From positions 1 to 32,161 of the forward strand of contig CAZXSN010000031.1 of assembly GCA_964643295.1 (NCBI GenBank): DNA of 32,161 nt, in the 5' to 3' direction. This stretch comes from Merdiplasma sp964643295. GTDB lineage: Bacteria > Bacillota > Clostridia > Lachnospirales > Lachnospiraceae. Below, one piece after another: positions 31,536 to 32,161 of this stretch (the stretch's first letter is position 1; each line of letters starts with the position of its first letter). The notes below the pieces were generated by a model, which did no database searches, was not told where the DNA came from, and worked only from the letters and a program-made list of their open reading frames with translations. Position numbers and translations under genes: made by a program.

Positions 31536-32161
31536 ATGGCAGAAATCGATTTAAGCAAGTATGGGATCACGGGAACTACGGAGATCGTGCGCAACGCTTC
31601 CTACGAAACCTTTTTCGAGGAGGAGATGAAGCCGGGCCTGGAAGGATATGAGAAGGGCCAGCTGAGCGAACTGGACGCGGTGAACGTAATGACCGGTATC
31701 TATACGGGCCGTTCCCCGAAAGACAAATTTATCGTAATGGATGAGAATTCCAAAGACACCGTCTGGTGGACCACACCGGAATATCCAAATGACAACCATC
31801 CCGCTTCCGAGGAAACCTGGGCGGCTGTGAAAGATCTGGCCCTCAAGGAACTCTCCAACAAGAAGCTTTACGTGATGGACGCTTTCTGCGGCACCAACAA
31901 GGATACCCGCATGGCGATCCGTTTCATCATGGAAGTCGCCTGGCAGGCACACTTTGTGAAGAACATGTTCATCCGGCCCTCCGAGGAAGAGCTTGCAAAC
32001 TTTGAGCCGGACTTCGTTGTCTACAACGCATCCAAGGCCAAAGTGGAAAACTATAAGGAGCTGGGGCTGAACTCCGAGACGGCGGTTGTCTTCAACATCT
32101 CCAGCCGGGAGCAGGTCATCTTAAATACCTGGTACGGCGGCGAGATGAAGAAGGGTATGTT
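31536..32161 (+). CDS. pckA: Phosphoenolpyruvate carboxykinase (ATP), 5' part
   Basis: Interconverts oxaloacetate plus ATP with phosphoenolpyruvate, CO2 and ADP. In fermenters it often runs towards oxaloacetate and succinate. The first 208 codons are present; the window ends inside the gene. The ATG at 31536 has AAGGAG seven bases upstream and starts MAEIDLSKYGITG. The signature TGRSPKDKFIV (about residue 55-65) belongs to the ATP-dependent class, and LYVMDAFCGTN and MFIRPSEEELANFEPDFVVYNASK fit the N-terminal domain. The P-loop and metal-binding residues lie beyond the window. Confidence 0.95.
   Translation, partial: MAEIDLSKYGITGTTEIVRNASYETFFEEEMKPGLEGYEKGQLSELDAVNVMTGIYTGRSPKDKFIVMDENSKDTVWWTTPEYPNDNHPASEETWAAVKDLALKELSNKKLYVMDAFCGTNKDTRMAIRFIMEVAWQAHFVKNMFIRPSEEELANFEPDFVVYNASKAKVENYKELGLNSETAVVFNISSREQVILNTWYGGEMKKGM

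Noticed and set aside
1..32161. CRISPR arrays, tRNA or rRNA genes
   Set aside because: No regularly spaced direct repeats and no recognisable tRNA or rRNA sequence were seen on either strand.

Overview
The window looks like chromosomal DNA from an anaerobic Bacillota (Clostridia), most likely a Lachnospiraceae-type gut bacterium. The reasons are strong AGGAGG-type ribosome binding sites with frequent GTG and TTG starts, fairly GC-rich coding sequence, an ATP-type PEP carboxykinase, a glycyl radical enzyme with its activase, an old-yellow-enzyme/4Fe-4S flavoprotein and nickel-pincer cofactor genes. This placement comes from gene content and gene style only; no rRNA or tRNA gene is present to confirm it.

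Layout. (1) 1-4440 is an accessory islet, entirely on the minus strand. It holds a TPR protein, a 77-aa protein, a SEC-C protein, a degenerate IS1634/IS4-like transposase homologue with a basic repeat tail, and a small orphan ORF. It lies between an intact 185-bp MITE-like element (copy 1, with a 7-bp target duplication) and a decayed, oppositely oriented relative (copy 3). (2) 4442-8697 is housekeeping: guaA and larB on the minus strand, and larC divergent on the plus strand behind a structured, attenuator-like leader. (3) 8981-11407 is a second mobile-DNA patch: a transposase N-terminal fragment, an IS1634-like transposase whose first catalytic Asp appears to be Ala, and MITE copy 2 with its own 7-bp target duplication. 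A deoxyinosine-DNA glycosylase gene follows. (4) 12381-19106 is a metabolic island: an activase-glycyl radical enzyme operon divergent from a sulfonate/taurine/nitrate-type ABC importer, with perfect ATTCTA-N3-TAGAAT palindromes in the shared intergenic region. (5) 19182-24157 holds an AEC-family carrier, an old-yellow-enzyme-like flavoprotein with deoC, and a six-helix membrane protein. (6) 24484-29347 is a four-gene ATPase/helicase cassette: an SF2 helicase convergent with an operon of a coiled-coil protein and two P-loop ATPases, one of them clearly BrxD/DUF2791-like. It has no BREX methylase or PglZ. (7) 29499-32161 holds an ADP-ribose-type Nudix hydrolase, an 83-aa HTH-like protein, an unexplained non-coding stretch ending in a terminator, and the 5' part of pckA behind a long leader.

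How the parts work together. LarB and LarC are two of the three makers of the nickel-pincer nucleotide cofactor; LarE and a LarA-type client enzyme are not in the window. The importer and the glycyl radical enzyme probably form one uptake-and-cleavage pathway for a small, possibly sulfonated, compound. The helicase/ATPase cassette is the best candidate for an undescribed system, possibly phage defence or DNA maintenance. The MITE copies show past mobility by a transposase of unknown identity; the two degenerate IS1634-like proteins beside them are suggestive but unproven partners.
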